From: Uloborus plumipes
Taxonomy: Eukaryota > Arthropoda > Arachnida > Araneae > Uloboridae
Direction of reading: 5' to 3'
Length of the DNA: 64,000 bases
Assembly: GCA_038373865.1 (NCBI GenBank)
Contig: JAXGGA010001052.1
Span: 107,706-171,705 of the forward strand
Both the position numbers and the translations under genes were made by a program. Positions 35,647 through 46,180 of the stretch are shown piece by piece; the stretch's first letter is position 1, and each line of letters begins with the position of its first letter. The notes under the pieces are model-generated. The model was not told the origin of the DNA. It was given only the letters and a program-made list of their open reading frames with translations, and did not search any database.

Positions 35647-37509
35647 TTACGAACTATGGCCATAGTATGGGGCTAGCCGATCATAATGTACAACCCTAGG
35701 TTTTGAATGTGATGACTTCTGGATCCTCACTACGACGTCGTTCAGCCGGTGAAGGACTGTGTAGGGTCCATCCCAATGCGACTGCAATTTGGGTGACAGA
35801 CCTTTACGTCGGATGGGATTCCATAGCCACACCTTGTCACCTTCTTGAAAGTCATGGCCAGTGGACCTTGTGTCGTATCGGGTCTTCATTTTCTCCGTCG
35901 CGATGTTGATTCGCTCCCGTGCGAAGTGATGAACGTCCTCCAACCGGGCCTGGAGATCCTGGACGTACTCCTCAGGCGATGAAGGCGCATCTGGAGGGAG
36001 ACCGAAGACGAGATCACAAGGCAGCCGAAGCTCTCGGCCGAAGAGCATCTGTGATGGGGAATATCCGGTGGTCTCGTGGACAGCACTGCGGTAGGCCAGC
36101 AGGAACAGAGGAAGTTTCTTGTCCCAATCCTGTTGATTTTTGGAGACCATAAGCGAGAGATTATTAAGGATTGTCCTGTTGAATCTCTCCACCATGCCGT
36201 CCGATTGTGGGTGTAGTGGTGTCGTTCGAGTTTTCTCAATTTTGAGGATATCACATAGGCCCTTAAACACAGCAGAGATGAAGTTTCTTCCCTGATCGGA
36301 ATGGATCTGCAAAGGTGTCCCATATCTCGAGATCCAATGATGGACTAGAGTCTCTGCTACAGTGGTAGCTTCTTGATCCGGAATGGAATATGCTTCGGGC
36401 CATTTGGTGAAATAGTCAATGGCAACGAGGATGTATTTGTTCCCATCAGTAGTTTTCGGTAGAGGACCAAGAATGTCGATCCCGATTCGTTCGAAAGGAG
36501 CTCCTACGTTGTAAAGATGTAGTTTCCCGCGGCTTCTTCTCTTCGGTCCTTTACGGGCAGCACAGGCGTCACAAGAATGACACCACTTCTCCACGTCATC
36601 CTTCGCCTTGCTCCAGAAGAAGCGCTCTCGAACCTTGTGGAGGGTTTTCAAGATACCAAAGTGTCCTCCAGTCGGACTACTGTGCAATTCCTTTAGAACA
36701 TCTGGAATTCTTGATCTGGGAAGGAGTAACTGCCATTTGAATGCTTTACCATCGTCAGATTCCCATTTCCTATACAAGACGCCATTTCGCAACTGGAGAG
36801 ATTTCCATAGAGCCCAGTATCTTTTCGTTGCAGGACTGTAGATAGAAACGTCTTGCCAACTAGGTCGCCGACTGTCCTTTTCCACTAACTCTATGATAGG
36901 CTTTAGGTCTGGGTCTTCAAGCTGATCTTTTCTTACTTGGTCGTCACTCCATGGATCAGGATCTGAAGATGTTGAAGTAGCAGTAACTTGACAAGCAGTA
37001 GGGATTGTCGTCCCGTACTGTTTCTCTATTCGGGAGCAATAATGGCAGTTCTCGGAACAAGGTCTTCTTGATAATGCGTCAGCATTACCGTGTGACAAAC
37101 CTTTTCGGTGCTTAATCTCGACGTCATATTCCTGGAGCCGCTGTATCCACCTGGCTACCTGGCCCTCTGGATTCTTGAAATTCAAAAGCCAAGTTAAAGA
37201 GGCATGATCAGTCCGGAGCAGGAATTTACTGCCGTAGAGGTAATGATGGAAATGTTCTACAGCTTTAACTATGGCGAGCAATTCCTTTCTCGTGACACAA
37301 TAATTTCGCTCCGACTTGGATAAGTATTTGCTCCAGTAGGCAATGACATGTTCGTTACCGTCTATTTCTTGAGATAAAACAGCTCCAACGCTCTGGTGGC
37401 TCGCATCAGTGTCAAGTATGAAGGATTTTCCAGGCTGAGGATAAGAGAGAATAGGCGTTGATGTTAAAGCCTCCTTCAGCTGTAGAAATGCATCCTCGCA
37501 TTCTTTGGA
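35647..37509 (-). pseudogene. pol: E2 pol part 3: RNase H and integrase
   Basis: The frame is open without interruption from the stop at 37512-37510 to 35647 (about 620 codons). It starts with the RNase H region (FILDTDASHQSVGAVLSQ), then RTDHASLTWLL. Integrase shows the HHCC domain (GGHFGILKTLH ... CHSCDAC), then the catalytic DDE triad in GIDILGP, HSDQGRNF and DGMVERFNR. The C-terminal module HWDGPYTVLHRLNDVVVRI is the GPY/F type, and the protein ends APYYGHSS. There is no chromodomain. RNase H removes RNA during reverse transcription and integrase joins the cDNA to the genome. This part looks functional in itself but is cut off from upstream pol by the lesions described there. Confidence 0.92.
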
Positions 37510-38030
37510 TCATTCAAATTTTTGTTTGCTCTCCGTCAGCTTATGCAAAGGTCGTGCAATGTTGGAAAAACCCTTCACAAACTTCCTGTAGTACGTGCAG
37601 AGCCCCAGGAAACTTCGCAGCTGATGGACATTTTCGGGGCGGCTCCAATTCTTGACTGCTGATACCTTATCTGGATCTGTTCGTACACCCTCAGAAGAGA
37701 TAATGTGACCAAGGTAGTTCACCTCACGGCGGAACAAATTACATTTGGACGGGCTTAACTTCAGGTTGGCTTCCTTAAGCTTTTGCAGCACCTTCCTAAG
37801 ATTAGCCAAATGTTCCTCGAAACTGCGTCCTATGATGATGATGTCGTCCAAGTAGACAAGACAGAATTCATAAGAGAGTCCTCGTAACACTGATTCCATA
37901 AGACGCTCGAACGTGGCTGGTGCATTGCAGAGGCCAAACGGCATCACTTTAAACTGCCACAAGCCTTGTCCGGTTGTAAACGCCGTCTTCTCTCGGTCGT
38001 CGGGGTGTATCTCCACCTGCCAGTAGCCTC
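37510..38030 (-). pseudogene. pol: E2 pol part 2: reverse transcriptase core
   Basis: Resuming after a one-base deletion, this segment holds YWQVEIHPDDREKTAF, MPFGLCNAPATFERLM, the catalytic YLDD box (37854-37843), KCNLFRREVNYLGHIIS and LRSFLGLCTYYRKFVKGFS. These are the standard RT blocks in the right order. It ends in a TGA (37512-37510) directly after KQKFE, where the frame plainly continues in the RNase H segment. The stop is one base from a tryptophan codon, so it looks like a point nonsense change. Confidence 0.92.
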
Positions 38031-39325
38031 TTTAAATCCAGGGTCGAAAACCACTTGTGTCCGGAAAGGGTGTCCAGAGTGTCATCGATCCGTGGAAGAG
38101 GGTAACTATCTTTCTTGGTGATGTCATTCAGGCGTCGGTAATCAACACAAAATCTGGTGGAGCCGTCTTTCTTTCGGACCAAGACGATAGGGGATGCCCA
38201 AGGACTGGATGAGGGTTCGATGACATCATTCTCCTGCATCTCTTTCAAGAGGATCTCAACCTCTTCCTTCTTGGCGAACGGTAGTCGTCTTGGATGCTGC
38301 TTGATAGGGGGATGATCTCCAGTGTCGATCCTATGCTGCGTTAAACTCGTGCGACCAACATCTTCGGATGTAGATGAAAACACCTGCTTGAAGTTGTCCA
38401 CCAATTTTTCCGCAGCGTATCTTTGATCCTTCGATAATGCTGCACTCCCAATTAATTTCGAAGTCAAGGACTCGGAAGACACAGTCTCGGAGGAATTATT
38501 TTTTCTGATGATGCAGTTTACGGGAGTACAAGTTGCCAACACTTCTCCTTTCTTGATATTCCTCGGTCTTTCACTTACATTGGCGACTCTCACAGGAACT
38601 GCATTCCTTGAAAGGTCCACAAGTGTAGATGCCACTAGTACTCCTTTTGGGCTATTACTCTGGTTAGGATATTCAATTAGGCCGAATTTAAAGCTGTTGT
38701 TTTCATTGATGGAGCCAGGTATTAGTATTTCTGATCTTGGGGGAATCAATAAATCTGTTTGGGCTATTATTTGATGAGCGGATTTTAAGTTATTTTCAGC
38801 ATTGAAAATTGCTATGTCTTCCCTCATCGAGTGCAGCTCATTATTTTTAAAGTCGATAGAAAAATCAAATTTTCTCAAAAAGTCCAGTCCGAGAATGAAG
38901 GGATCTGTAATGTCAGCGACGAATGCCGTGTGATGGTAAGTGGCGCTTCCGAACATTATTTCTAAGTTCACTTTTCCTTCAATCTCGATTTTGTCACCTG
39001 TCACAGTTTGGAGAGTAACGCATTACGGCGTCCATAAGATCTTGAGTCCAAATCGATGAGCCACATCAGTCCTAATAATGGACACGTTGGCTCCTGTGTC
39101 CACAATCATTTCGCAGGGAAACCCATTCACATATGCGTAAATGAAGAGTCCATTGCAGCCGCCACTTCTTGAGGAAATCTGGAAAACTTTGGGATGGGGC
39201 TCATTCCAATTTGGCGACCTCCGCCCCGCGAGATTGCCATAGCTTAGTTTTCCTGAGCTGAAGTGGAAGAGGTACCCTTCCCTCTTGTTTCTTGGCGGGC
39301 TTCGCAGTTCCTTCGTACGTGGCCC
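38031..39325 (-). pseudogene. pol: E2 pol part 1: protease and N-terminal reverse transcriptase
   Basis: On the minus strand the pol frame opens at 39325 and overlaps the gag end by 82 nt in the -1 frame. The aspartic protease motif IVDTGANVSII (Asp codon 39100-39098) is followed by a TAA at 39025-39023, then by FILGLDFLRKFDF, the second protease motif. After a linker come RT blocks: WASPIVLVRKKDGSTRFCVD, YRRLNDITKKDSYPLPRIDD and the first half of the catalytic STLDLK block. A single-base deletion at about 38028-38031 shifts the rest of RT to another frame. Without the lesions this would be one continuous polyprotein of Ty3/Gypsy type. Confidence 0.9.
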
Positions 39326-40602
39326 TCACCGCCACATTTCCAACACTTCAGTGGTTGTCTACTTTGGTCTTTGCGAGCTGCAATCTTATTCAGGGTCCCC
39401 GACATCTCTTTCATTTCTCGCTCAAGTTCCAAGAGACGAGTTAAGTTCGAATCCTGGGCGCTCACTTCCACGCCCCTGATTGAATGGCGATCCTTGCGGG
39501 ATGTTTGCTGTGCAGCCTCGAACTTCATTGCGTAGACCAGACCGGATTTAAGATCTTTAATGTCCGCCATCCGGAGAGCCGTCTGAATTTCTGGACTTCG
39601 CACTCCGTCTATGAAGTAGTTCAGGGCCAGGCTATCGCGAACACTCGAAGGACAGTCCGAGAAGGCGAGATGGGAAAGCCTCTCAACGTCTGCTGCAAAA
39701 ACTTGAAAAGTCTCTCCAGCCCTCTGGAGTCGGGATTTGAGCTGAAGTTGGCTGAATTCTTTTTGGCAGGATTCGCCAAAGCGAAGCTCCAAGGCCGATG
39801 ATAAATCTTCGAAGTCATGGTGCTTGTCCTCTGGGAAGGTCTGTAGTATATCAGCTGCATCCCCTCTCAGCGAGGCTGCAAGTTGACAGGCTTTCGTGGA
39901 AGAGTCCCAGGAGTTTGCTTCTGCAACGATGAGGAACTGCTTCTTGTAAATATTCCACGAGGTCTTCCCGTCAAACGTGGCCAGTTTGATGGATGGACGA
40001 GAAGTTCCAGCTGCAGCTACACAGTCACTTGAGTTGTTGCAGGATGCTGATAACTTTGATTCCAGTTCTTTAATTTTCTTTTCCACATGGTTTTCTACTG
40101 TGGTGATTCGATTCTCAACGCTGTCTGAGTTGTTGCAGGAGCCTGACAACTTTGATTCAAGTTCTTTAATTTTCTTTTCCACATGGTTTTCTACTGTGGT
40201 GATTCGATCCTCAACGCTGTCAACTTTTTCTTCTAGAGCCTCCACTTTATTTTCCATATTGGCAAATTTACTTTCCACCAAACTTTTCATTGACGTTAGA
40301 TCGCTCTTAATTTCTTCTTGACTTGAAGTTATGCTAGCGGTTAACTCATTCTTAATTTCTTCTTGACTTGAAGTTATGCTAGCGGTTAAATCACTCTTTA
40401 ATTGTTCTTGATTAGTAGCCAGAGTCGCCATATCATTTTTTAATTGTTCTTGATTCGCAGCCATGTCATTTTTTAATTGTTCTTGATTCGCAGCCATGTC
40501 ATTTTTTAATTGTTCTTGATTTGCAGTCATGTCACTCTTAACAGCGTTGATCGCATCAAGGAGTTTTTGCAGTTGTTCCTCCATTGCTCTTGTAATCACC
40601 AT
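39244..40602 (-). CDS. gag: E2 gag polyprotein, intact
   Basis: A complete 452-residue frame from the ATG at 40602 to a TAA at 39246-39244. Residues 1-190 are predicted coiled coil, built of tandem repeats: an 11-residue unit (NQEQLKNDMAA) several times, a 20-residue unit twice (ITSSQEE), and a 32-residue unit twice (ENRITTVENHVEKK). Residues about 205-390 are a retrotransposon capsid-like domain (from KLATFDGKTSWNIYKKQF). A zinc knuckle C-x2-C-x4-H-x4-C (CWKCGGEGHVRRNC) is at 420-433, for RNA packaging. It would form virus-like particles. pol lies in the -1 frame and overlaps its last 27 codons. I see no canonical slippery heptamer there; GGAAAAC just before the stop is the nearest. Confidence 0.93.
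   Translation of the reverse strand: MVITRAMEEQLQKLLDAINAVKSDMTANQEQLKNDMAANQEQLKNDMAANQEQLKNDMATLATNQEQLKSDLTASITSSQEEIKNELTASITSSQEEIKSDLTSMKSLVESKFANMENKVEALEEKVDSVEDRITTVENHVEKKIKELESKLSGSCNNSDSVENRITTVENHVEKKIKELESKLSASCNNSSDCVAAAGTSRPSIKLATFDGKTSWNIYKKQFLIVAEANSWDSSTKACQLAASLRGDAADILQTFPEDKHHDFEDLSSALELRFGESCQKEFSQLQLKSRLQRAGETFQVFAADVERLSHLAFSDCPSSVRDSLALNYFIDGVRSPEIQTALRMADIKDLKSGLVYAMKFEAAQQTSRKDRHSIRGVEVSAQDSNLTRLLELEREMKEMSGTLNKIAARKDQSRQPLKCWKCGGEGHVRRNCEARQETRGKGTSSTSAQEN
40031..40222 (-). repeat. 96-bp tandem duplication inside E2 gag
   Basis: The units 40031-40126 and 40127-40222 are nearly identical and a multiple of three, adding 32 residues to the coiled coil without breaking the frame. 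A set of 33-bp units lies further upstream in gag (about 40415-40530), with a 60-bp duplication at about 40310-40395. Confidence 0.85.
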
Positions 40603-40677
40603 AAAATTCCGAAGTCAAAAAGTCCTTAGGAAGAAAAGCCCGAATTCACAGGTAATTCCAAGAAAGTCCTTGAAGAT

Positions 40678-40695
40678 GCCCCACGTTGGGCGCCA
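40678..40695 (-). other. E2 primer-binding site, tRNA-Lys(CUU)
   Basis: On the + strand these 18 bases read GCCCCACGTTGGGCGCCA, which agrees with the 3' end of animal tRNA-Lys(CUU), including CCA (from memory of that tRNA). On the element strand this is TGGCGCCCAACGTGGGGC, starting four bases inside the 5' LTR edge. It is where the tRNA would prime minus-strand DNA synthesis. Confidence 0.85.
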
Positions 40696-40699
40696 AAAT

Positions 40700-41320
40700 T
40701 GTAACGAGTCCGTAGCACCTTCAACTTTCTTCAAATGAGCATTCCAATCTTGAGGAAGTAACTATAAATTTATTTACAAGTATGTACACTATTTACAATA
40801 AGAGCAGAAAACAATTGCTAAACATCAGCAATTAGGCAGCAAACACTACACTGTACTCTCAACAGTAATTCAGCACCACGTATCTAACGTGAACAGTAAT
40901 TAAGCAATTACAAAAGCAAAACAAACATTCGCCCAAGCGAATAGCGAATAAAACGAGTCACCAGAATCAAATCTGAAAACAACTGACTGACTTGTGTTCA
41001 AGGCCAGCTATTTATACACGGAAAGAAATTACGACAATATTCGAGAAAAACCTGGAATATTCCAAATCATTCATAACTTGAACAATTCCATTGATAAAGT
41101 TCTAGCGATAAAAAGAAAAAGAAAAAAAACCACGCGAAAATGTCTTCACGCTTATTAAAGTTAGGGCAAGTGTAAAAACTGCAAAGTGTTTCAGGGCCGG
41201 TATACAGATGATAAAAGTGATATCTTCAGATTCCTTTGCAACATGTCGCCAGATAAAACCAAAACTAATGAAAGTAAAGCAAGGCAGGAAAAACAACAAC
41301 TATTTACAAGATTTGTAACA
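40700..41320 (-). repeat. E2 5' LTR (right copy)
   Basis: This 621-bp copy matches the left LTR almost perfectly. On the element strand it would drive transcription, with a TATAAATAG box (41016-41008) followed downstream by AATAAA (40774-40769). The LTR opens with TGTTACA and ends with TTACA. Confidence 0.96.
41008..41016 (-). promoter_or_regulatory. E2 LTR TATA box
   Basis: TATAAATAG on the minus strand, about 305 bp into the 5' LTR and about 235 bp before the AATAAA. Placement suits a U3 promoter. Confidence 0.65.
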
Positions 41321-41324
41321 ATAT

Positions 41325-42451
41325 TTATTTTTTCCTCTAACGATTGCCAGACTTGTGATACGAAATTTGGCTTTCCGAAAAGTAAACTCTAAAGAAATGA
41401 TTTTTTATTGGCTGAATCTTTGCTTGCTATAGTGCGGGTAAAAGTTGTAAAAGCCTTAATTACAGAGTTCTCTTCGTTCCTCCATCACGAGCGCTAAGCT
41501 AATTAGCGCAAAAAACACGAAAAGCTTCATCATAATTTGCATTTCTAAGCTTTAAAAAAATCAGCTATTTTACCGTATAGTTCAAGATCACATGTTCTCT
41601 AAACGAAAACTATTTATCTTCTGTTTAAAATGCTAAAAGGTTAAAAGTTTAAAGTTTTTTTGCTTTTTTTTTAAGAATACTACGAGAGCATCTATAATTA
41701 TTTATGTATTTCATGAGAAATAATAAATGTGCGAAACGTTTTTATAAAATATGTTTCGCATAAATTAAATGGTGTCGAAAAAATAAACATTGCAGTGGAG
41801 GTTTCTTGATATGAGGAAAATGTGTGCCTGTCAGTCTGTCTGTACCCCCCCCCCTTCCCCAATAACGTAATAAAATAATTTTTTATATGATTTTTCATTT
41901 ACGTGTTTATTTGTTTATTGATTTTTAAAGCTATTCCAGACTTTTTTGTGAAAAACAAGAACATATTAACTGCATTTTTGAGAATTAACTACTACGTCAT
42001 TTTTTTTACGTTTACTTAGTTTTTCGTAGCTATTTTATCAGATGAGGGAGGCATATTTAGTTTTTCAAAAAATCAGAAATAAATGCTACAGATATATGTT
42101 TGATATACATTAGCAGTTGTAGATAATTAAGAAAATATTGATCAGTGCTAGAATATCTATGTTGTTATACGAAAGAAAAAAAAAGATCACAGTTGTGGGA
42201 GTAACGAATTGTTTCAAACTGAGATAAAACTTCAATTCGCTCTACATTAATGTATCATTTTATAATGACAAGTGCAGTAGTTTCAAAAATATGATTTTTG
42301 AGACCAGGTTCTTCTTAAAATGCTCTCAACAGCCCTATAGATATATAAAAATATCGCCTTAAACTCGATTTCTAACAAGCGAAGTTATCCCCACTTAAGC
42401 TTTTCTAAATCGTCCACAGGTGAAATACAACTGAAAGGTGATTCCTAGTTG
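41325..42451. other. AT-rich non-coding DNA
   Basis: No gene or repeat boundary seen. A short C run occurs near 41846-41855. Confidence 0.55.
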
Positions 42452-42640
42452 CAAATTGATTTCACTTCAGGGAGCAGAGGTAACGCCCTAGAATAACATA
42501 CCGCCGAAAGTTAGGAATAAATTCCTTCGCTTCTGACACGCAGAGGGAATGAATCTTTGCTTTCTTAATTAGAATTCGTGTTTACCGGCATCTATGATTA
42601 AATTTGAATTTTCATGCAGGAAGGCGAGTTATCTCTTGTG
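42452..42640 (+). repeat. Dispersed repeat family A, copy 2
   Basis: Same orientation as 19525-19715, sharing AAATTGATTTCA, GGAATAAATTCC, AGAATTCGTGT, CCGGCAT and ATGATTAAATTT. Function and class unknown. Confidence 0.65.
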
Positions 42641-42988
42641 GTAATAATTATCTCCACGTTAGAGACTTTCTAAGCATTAAAATCTTCAGAGCTTGTATAT
42701 GTGGTGCAATATTGGGAAATACCCACTGGCATGAATTTATGTCAGTGAAGTTTTGTACCACAACATTTTGAGTAGGATAAGTAAGCGTCGACGTACTTTT
42801 AATACGATACTCTTTCAATGGGCAGATATAGATACGATATTTTAAAAGGAATGTATTCAAATAAATACATTTTATATTCTCCGAGCTTAATGTGTTATGA
42901 AAGAATTCTTATAACTATCGAGAAAATTATTTTTGAGGTTATTAATATTCATAGCGTTTTAATGCGTTAACTAGTCTCGTTACATCGC

Positions 42989-43134
<146 letters not shown>

Positions 43135-43184
43135 CCATATCACACATTAAATTTCAGAATCTGAAAAGCATTTATGACTATATA

Positions 43185-43855
43185 CAGGGTTGTTATAAAT
43201 TAACGTGAGGTATTTGGAGTCCTCTAGCGTGCAAAGTACTTTGCGAAACATTGTCAAATTTCATAGGCGCACATAATTAGAATACGGGATTTTGATTTCT
43301 GAAATAAAAAAAAATAGTTTAATCATTTCCTTGATACACAACATACAGCATTGGCATTTTCATTTCGCTGGTAATACACCTTTACGAACAAAGCATGGTC
43401 CCGCAAGGTAAAAGTCATCTAAAGGCAACTCTTTAGGCTCAGAACGATGAGAATTCTCTCAGTCCGTCATTTTATACTGATAATCGCGAAATGCAACACG
43501 TTTATATCAAATTATTGTATTCTATTTGGTTAACTACACCGCTGTTTTCTTCGCAGTGACTTTTTTTTCTAATAGGATATTCTACGGCGATCATAATAAA
43601 CCTCATTTACAAATAACAATCATTTTTTCTTAGCGAAAGTAATTTATACAACATTTTTTCAAATTTAATTTGCGATATTAACAGTAACACATTTACAGCG
43701 CCAAATTTCAACCTGGTGGCGATTTTTTGTTTTTTATGTCAGAAATCAAAATCACATGGTCTAATATATGCACCCATGAAATTCGACAACGTTTCTCCCA
43801 GTACTTCGCACTCTAGAGGGCTCCAAACGCCTCACATTAATTTATAACCACCCTG
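43185..43855. mobile_element. 671-bp MITE with about 90-bp terminal inverted repeats
   Basis: It is flanked by TA (43183-43184, 43856-43857). Left end CAGGGTTGTTATAAATTAAC; right end on the minus strand CAGGGTGGTTATAAATTAAT. Inverted similarity runs inward for about 90 bp (through GAGG.(A/G)TTTGGAG(T/C)CCTCTAG). It has no transposase. TA target and CAGGG ends suggest a Tc1/mariner-related non-autonomous element. Confidence 0.85.
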
Positions 43856-43871
43856 TATATATACACTTACA

Positions 43872-45084
43872 CAGTCCAGTCACATTATTGTGACCAACAT
43901 GTACTTTTGGCGTCGACGTTAAATAACCAATCACAGAAGGCACTTGGTAGCATAGTGCAGTTGAGGGTAAATAAAGGGCATGTGAGGGCTTTGGAAAACA
44001 ATTCAATCGTTGGCGTAATGCGAAAACTAAGCGATTTATCTGGCGAACAAAATGGCATGATCATTGGCTTTCGGACCAAGGGTTGAAGCACTTCCAAAAT
44101 GGCTGAGTTTTTTAGCTGTTCTCTTGCTGTCGTGATATAAGTGTATCGTGCGTGGCAAAATGCAACCGTTCAAAATCAGCGACGTGGAAAACGTAGTGCA
44201 CCAGGAGCCATAGATGATTGAGGCGAACGACAACTGCGGAGATGCGTTCGGGTTAATAGACGGGCTACCGTTGAGCAACTGACCCCCCAGATGAACCAAG
44301 GAGCTACCAACATCGTCTCCCATATTACTGTTTAGCGGAAGTTGCTGCGTCTGGGCTCCCGAAGCTCAAGCCTGGTTCATGTAAATATGATGACTACTAT
44401 CCATCGACGATGAACACTGGAATTTGCAAGCCAGTACCGCACCTGGACGTCCATTGAATAGCGACAGGTAGCATTAACTGATGAATCACGTTTTATGCTT
44501 CATCGGACAGACGGATGTTGGCTTAGAAGGCGTAAAACCTTTAGAAGAAAACACCCTGCAACCATTGCTGGAATAGTCCAAGCTGGAGGCAGGAGCATTA
44601 AGGTCTGGGGAAGGTTTTCCTGGGGTTCTATGGGTTTACTCCACATTGTGGAAGGCACGATGCATCAATACAAGTATGCGTCTGCCCTTGCGGGCAATGT
44701 CCACCCTATATGAATATTGTTTTTCCTCATGATGATGGCATCTACCAGCAGGGCAAATCGTAGTGCCATACAGCTTCCAGTGAACATGCGTAGTTCAAAA
44801 GGCACAAGGATAAGTTTACCGTTCGCCCCTGTCAGCAAACTCACCTGAATTAAGCCAAATCGAGAATCTGTGAGATTATCCCGATTGTCTCGCTCGCGCC
44901 GTGGATCCTCACCGCGTAATCTAGCGCAACTGGCTATGGTATTGGAGTCGGCATTGCTCAACATCCCAGTGAACACCTTCAGTTACCTAACTGACTCTCT
45001 TCTTACACGTATCGCAGCATTTCGTTCTGAGAAATGTGGTCATTCTGGCTTTTGATGGGTGGTAACATTAATGTGACTGGACTG
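43872..45084 (+). mobile_element. Tc1-like DNA transposon, 1.2 kb, dead
   Basis: The ends are inverted repeats of about 25 bp: left CAGTCCAGTCACATTATTGT, right on the minus strand CAGTCCAGTCACATTAATGT. TA follows the right end (45085-45086), while the left flank is CA, likely a decayed TA. The size is typical of Tc1-family elements. It carries one transposase gene, now broken. It lies only 16 bp from the preceding MITE. Confidence 0.9.
44200..45020 (+). pseudogene. Tc1-family transposase pseudogene
   Basis: The enzyme would excise and reinsert the element at TA sites using a DDE catalytic triad. Recognisable pieces on the + strand are RQLRRCVRVNRRATVEQLTP in the DNA-binding half; LTDESRFMLHRTDG with the first catalytic Asp (44480-44482); GGRSIKVWGRFSWGSMG; FPHDDGIYQQ followed by a stop where the second Asp block should be; and NSPELSQIENL with the final Glu followed by a stop (about 44832-44870). 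Frameshifts and stops separate these pieces. The longest uninterrupted part is 44495-44713. No functional product is possible. Confidence 0.85.
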
Positions 45085-45360
45085 TATGTGTATGAGTAGT
45101 AATGAAAACTGAATATTGTTCAAGACAACAAAATTTTTAATTAATAAAAAAGTGCAATAAATATACATATTGTAATAATTTACAATTACTTTATTCATTA
45201 AATACAAGATAATAAAAAAGAAGAAAAGCTTTACTAAAATATCAATAGAGTAAAAGTTAGCTATGGCCTATATGCCACACCTAATACGTCAAAGGCATGG
45301 ATATGGATATACATTTTTGTGTGTATATTTCCCATCCCACATAGTACAACATTTCCTATA

Positions 45361-45916
45361 CAGTGAACTCTCCCTTATGCACCGCCTCATTTATGCGCCT
45401 TTTTCACTTATACGACGATTTTCAATGGTCCCTGCACATTCCATAGTAATATAATGATAATTTCATTCGTTTATGCGTCGCTCTAAAGGTAAATATTTCA
45501 CTTATGCGCCTAATTTTTCGTAAAATGCAAAAAATTTAATTTATTTTTCTACAAAATGAGCATGTTTCTTCACTTTTCTCTATATTTTGCTTTTATTGTA
45601 CATGGCAGGCAATTTTTATACATGAACAAAAATTCGGAGACGGACAAATATCTATCATGGATCGTTTTAAAGGGACCAGTTTGTGATTAGGTGTGCTACT
45701 ATTTTTGTTTTATCCTTATCGTTATAGTTAGGTTACAGTAGTTGCCAAACCATAGTAATATAACCATTTTCTATAAAAAATATTCTTATTCATGCTCTCA
45801 TTAGAGCTTATGTTGCATTTTAGACTTTCAAATAGGCTTGTTCACTTACGCGTCTCTCTCACTTACGCGCCTTTTCTGTTTGTCCCTTGGGCCGGCGCAT
45901 AAATGAGAGTTCAATG
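45361..45916 (-). mobile_element. MITE, pogo/Tigger-like ends (copy 2)
   Basis: It is flanked by TA (45359-45360, 45917-45918), left end CAGTGAACTCTCCCTTATGC, right end GAGAGTTCAATG. Its sequence is the reverse complement of the 2086-2545 family: its left part matches the right part of that copy, including the TCGTATAAGTGAAAAAGGCG block. At 556 bp it is about 100 bp longer in the middle. No coding capacity. Confidence 0.82.
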
Positions 45917-46180
45917 TATTTCATGTAAATCTTGTTGTAGAACTTGCATTTGTCTAGGAACTGATCCTTACGATGAATATTTATAGAATAACATTAAAAA
46001 CGTTTTCACTATATTCCATATGTGTATTCCAATGATTTGAAAACTTAAAAATGAATTTTATAACCCACTTAAGCTATCCATCCTTCTATCCAGCCATTTA
46101 TCTGTCTATATCTATATCAAATAATCAATCCATATATATATATATATTAGGGTGATTCAGAAATGTATGGAAAAAAATAA

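Larger units (their letters stand above)
34793..41320 (-). mobile_element. E2: Ty3/Gypsy LTR retrotransposon, young, minus strand
   Basis: A 6.5-kb element has near-identical LTRs (34793-35414 and 40700-41320; I count two substitutions and one single-base indel in 622 bp) and a 4-bp target duplication ATAT (34789-34792, 41321-41324). On the minus strand the order is 5' LTR, tRNA-Lys primer site, gag, pol in the -1 frame (protease, RT, RNase H, integrase), polypurine tract, 3' LTR. The gene order is that of Ty3/Gypsy. gag is intact. pol carries one stop in the protease region, one single-base deletion at the start of the RT core and one stop after the RT, so this copy is defective although its LTRs point to recent insertion. 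Confidence 0.97.

Noticed and set aside
39263..40738. Plus-strand frames of 64-114 codons over E2 gag
   Set aside because: They are shadows of the minus-strand gag gene, in which the domains and zinc knuckle are unambiguous.
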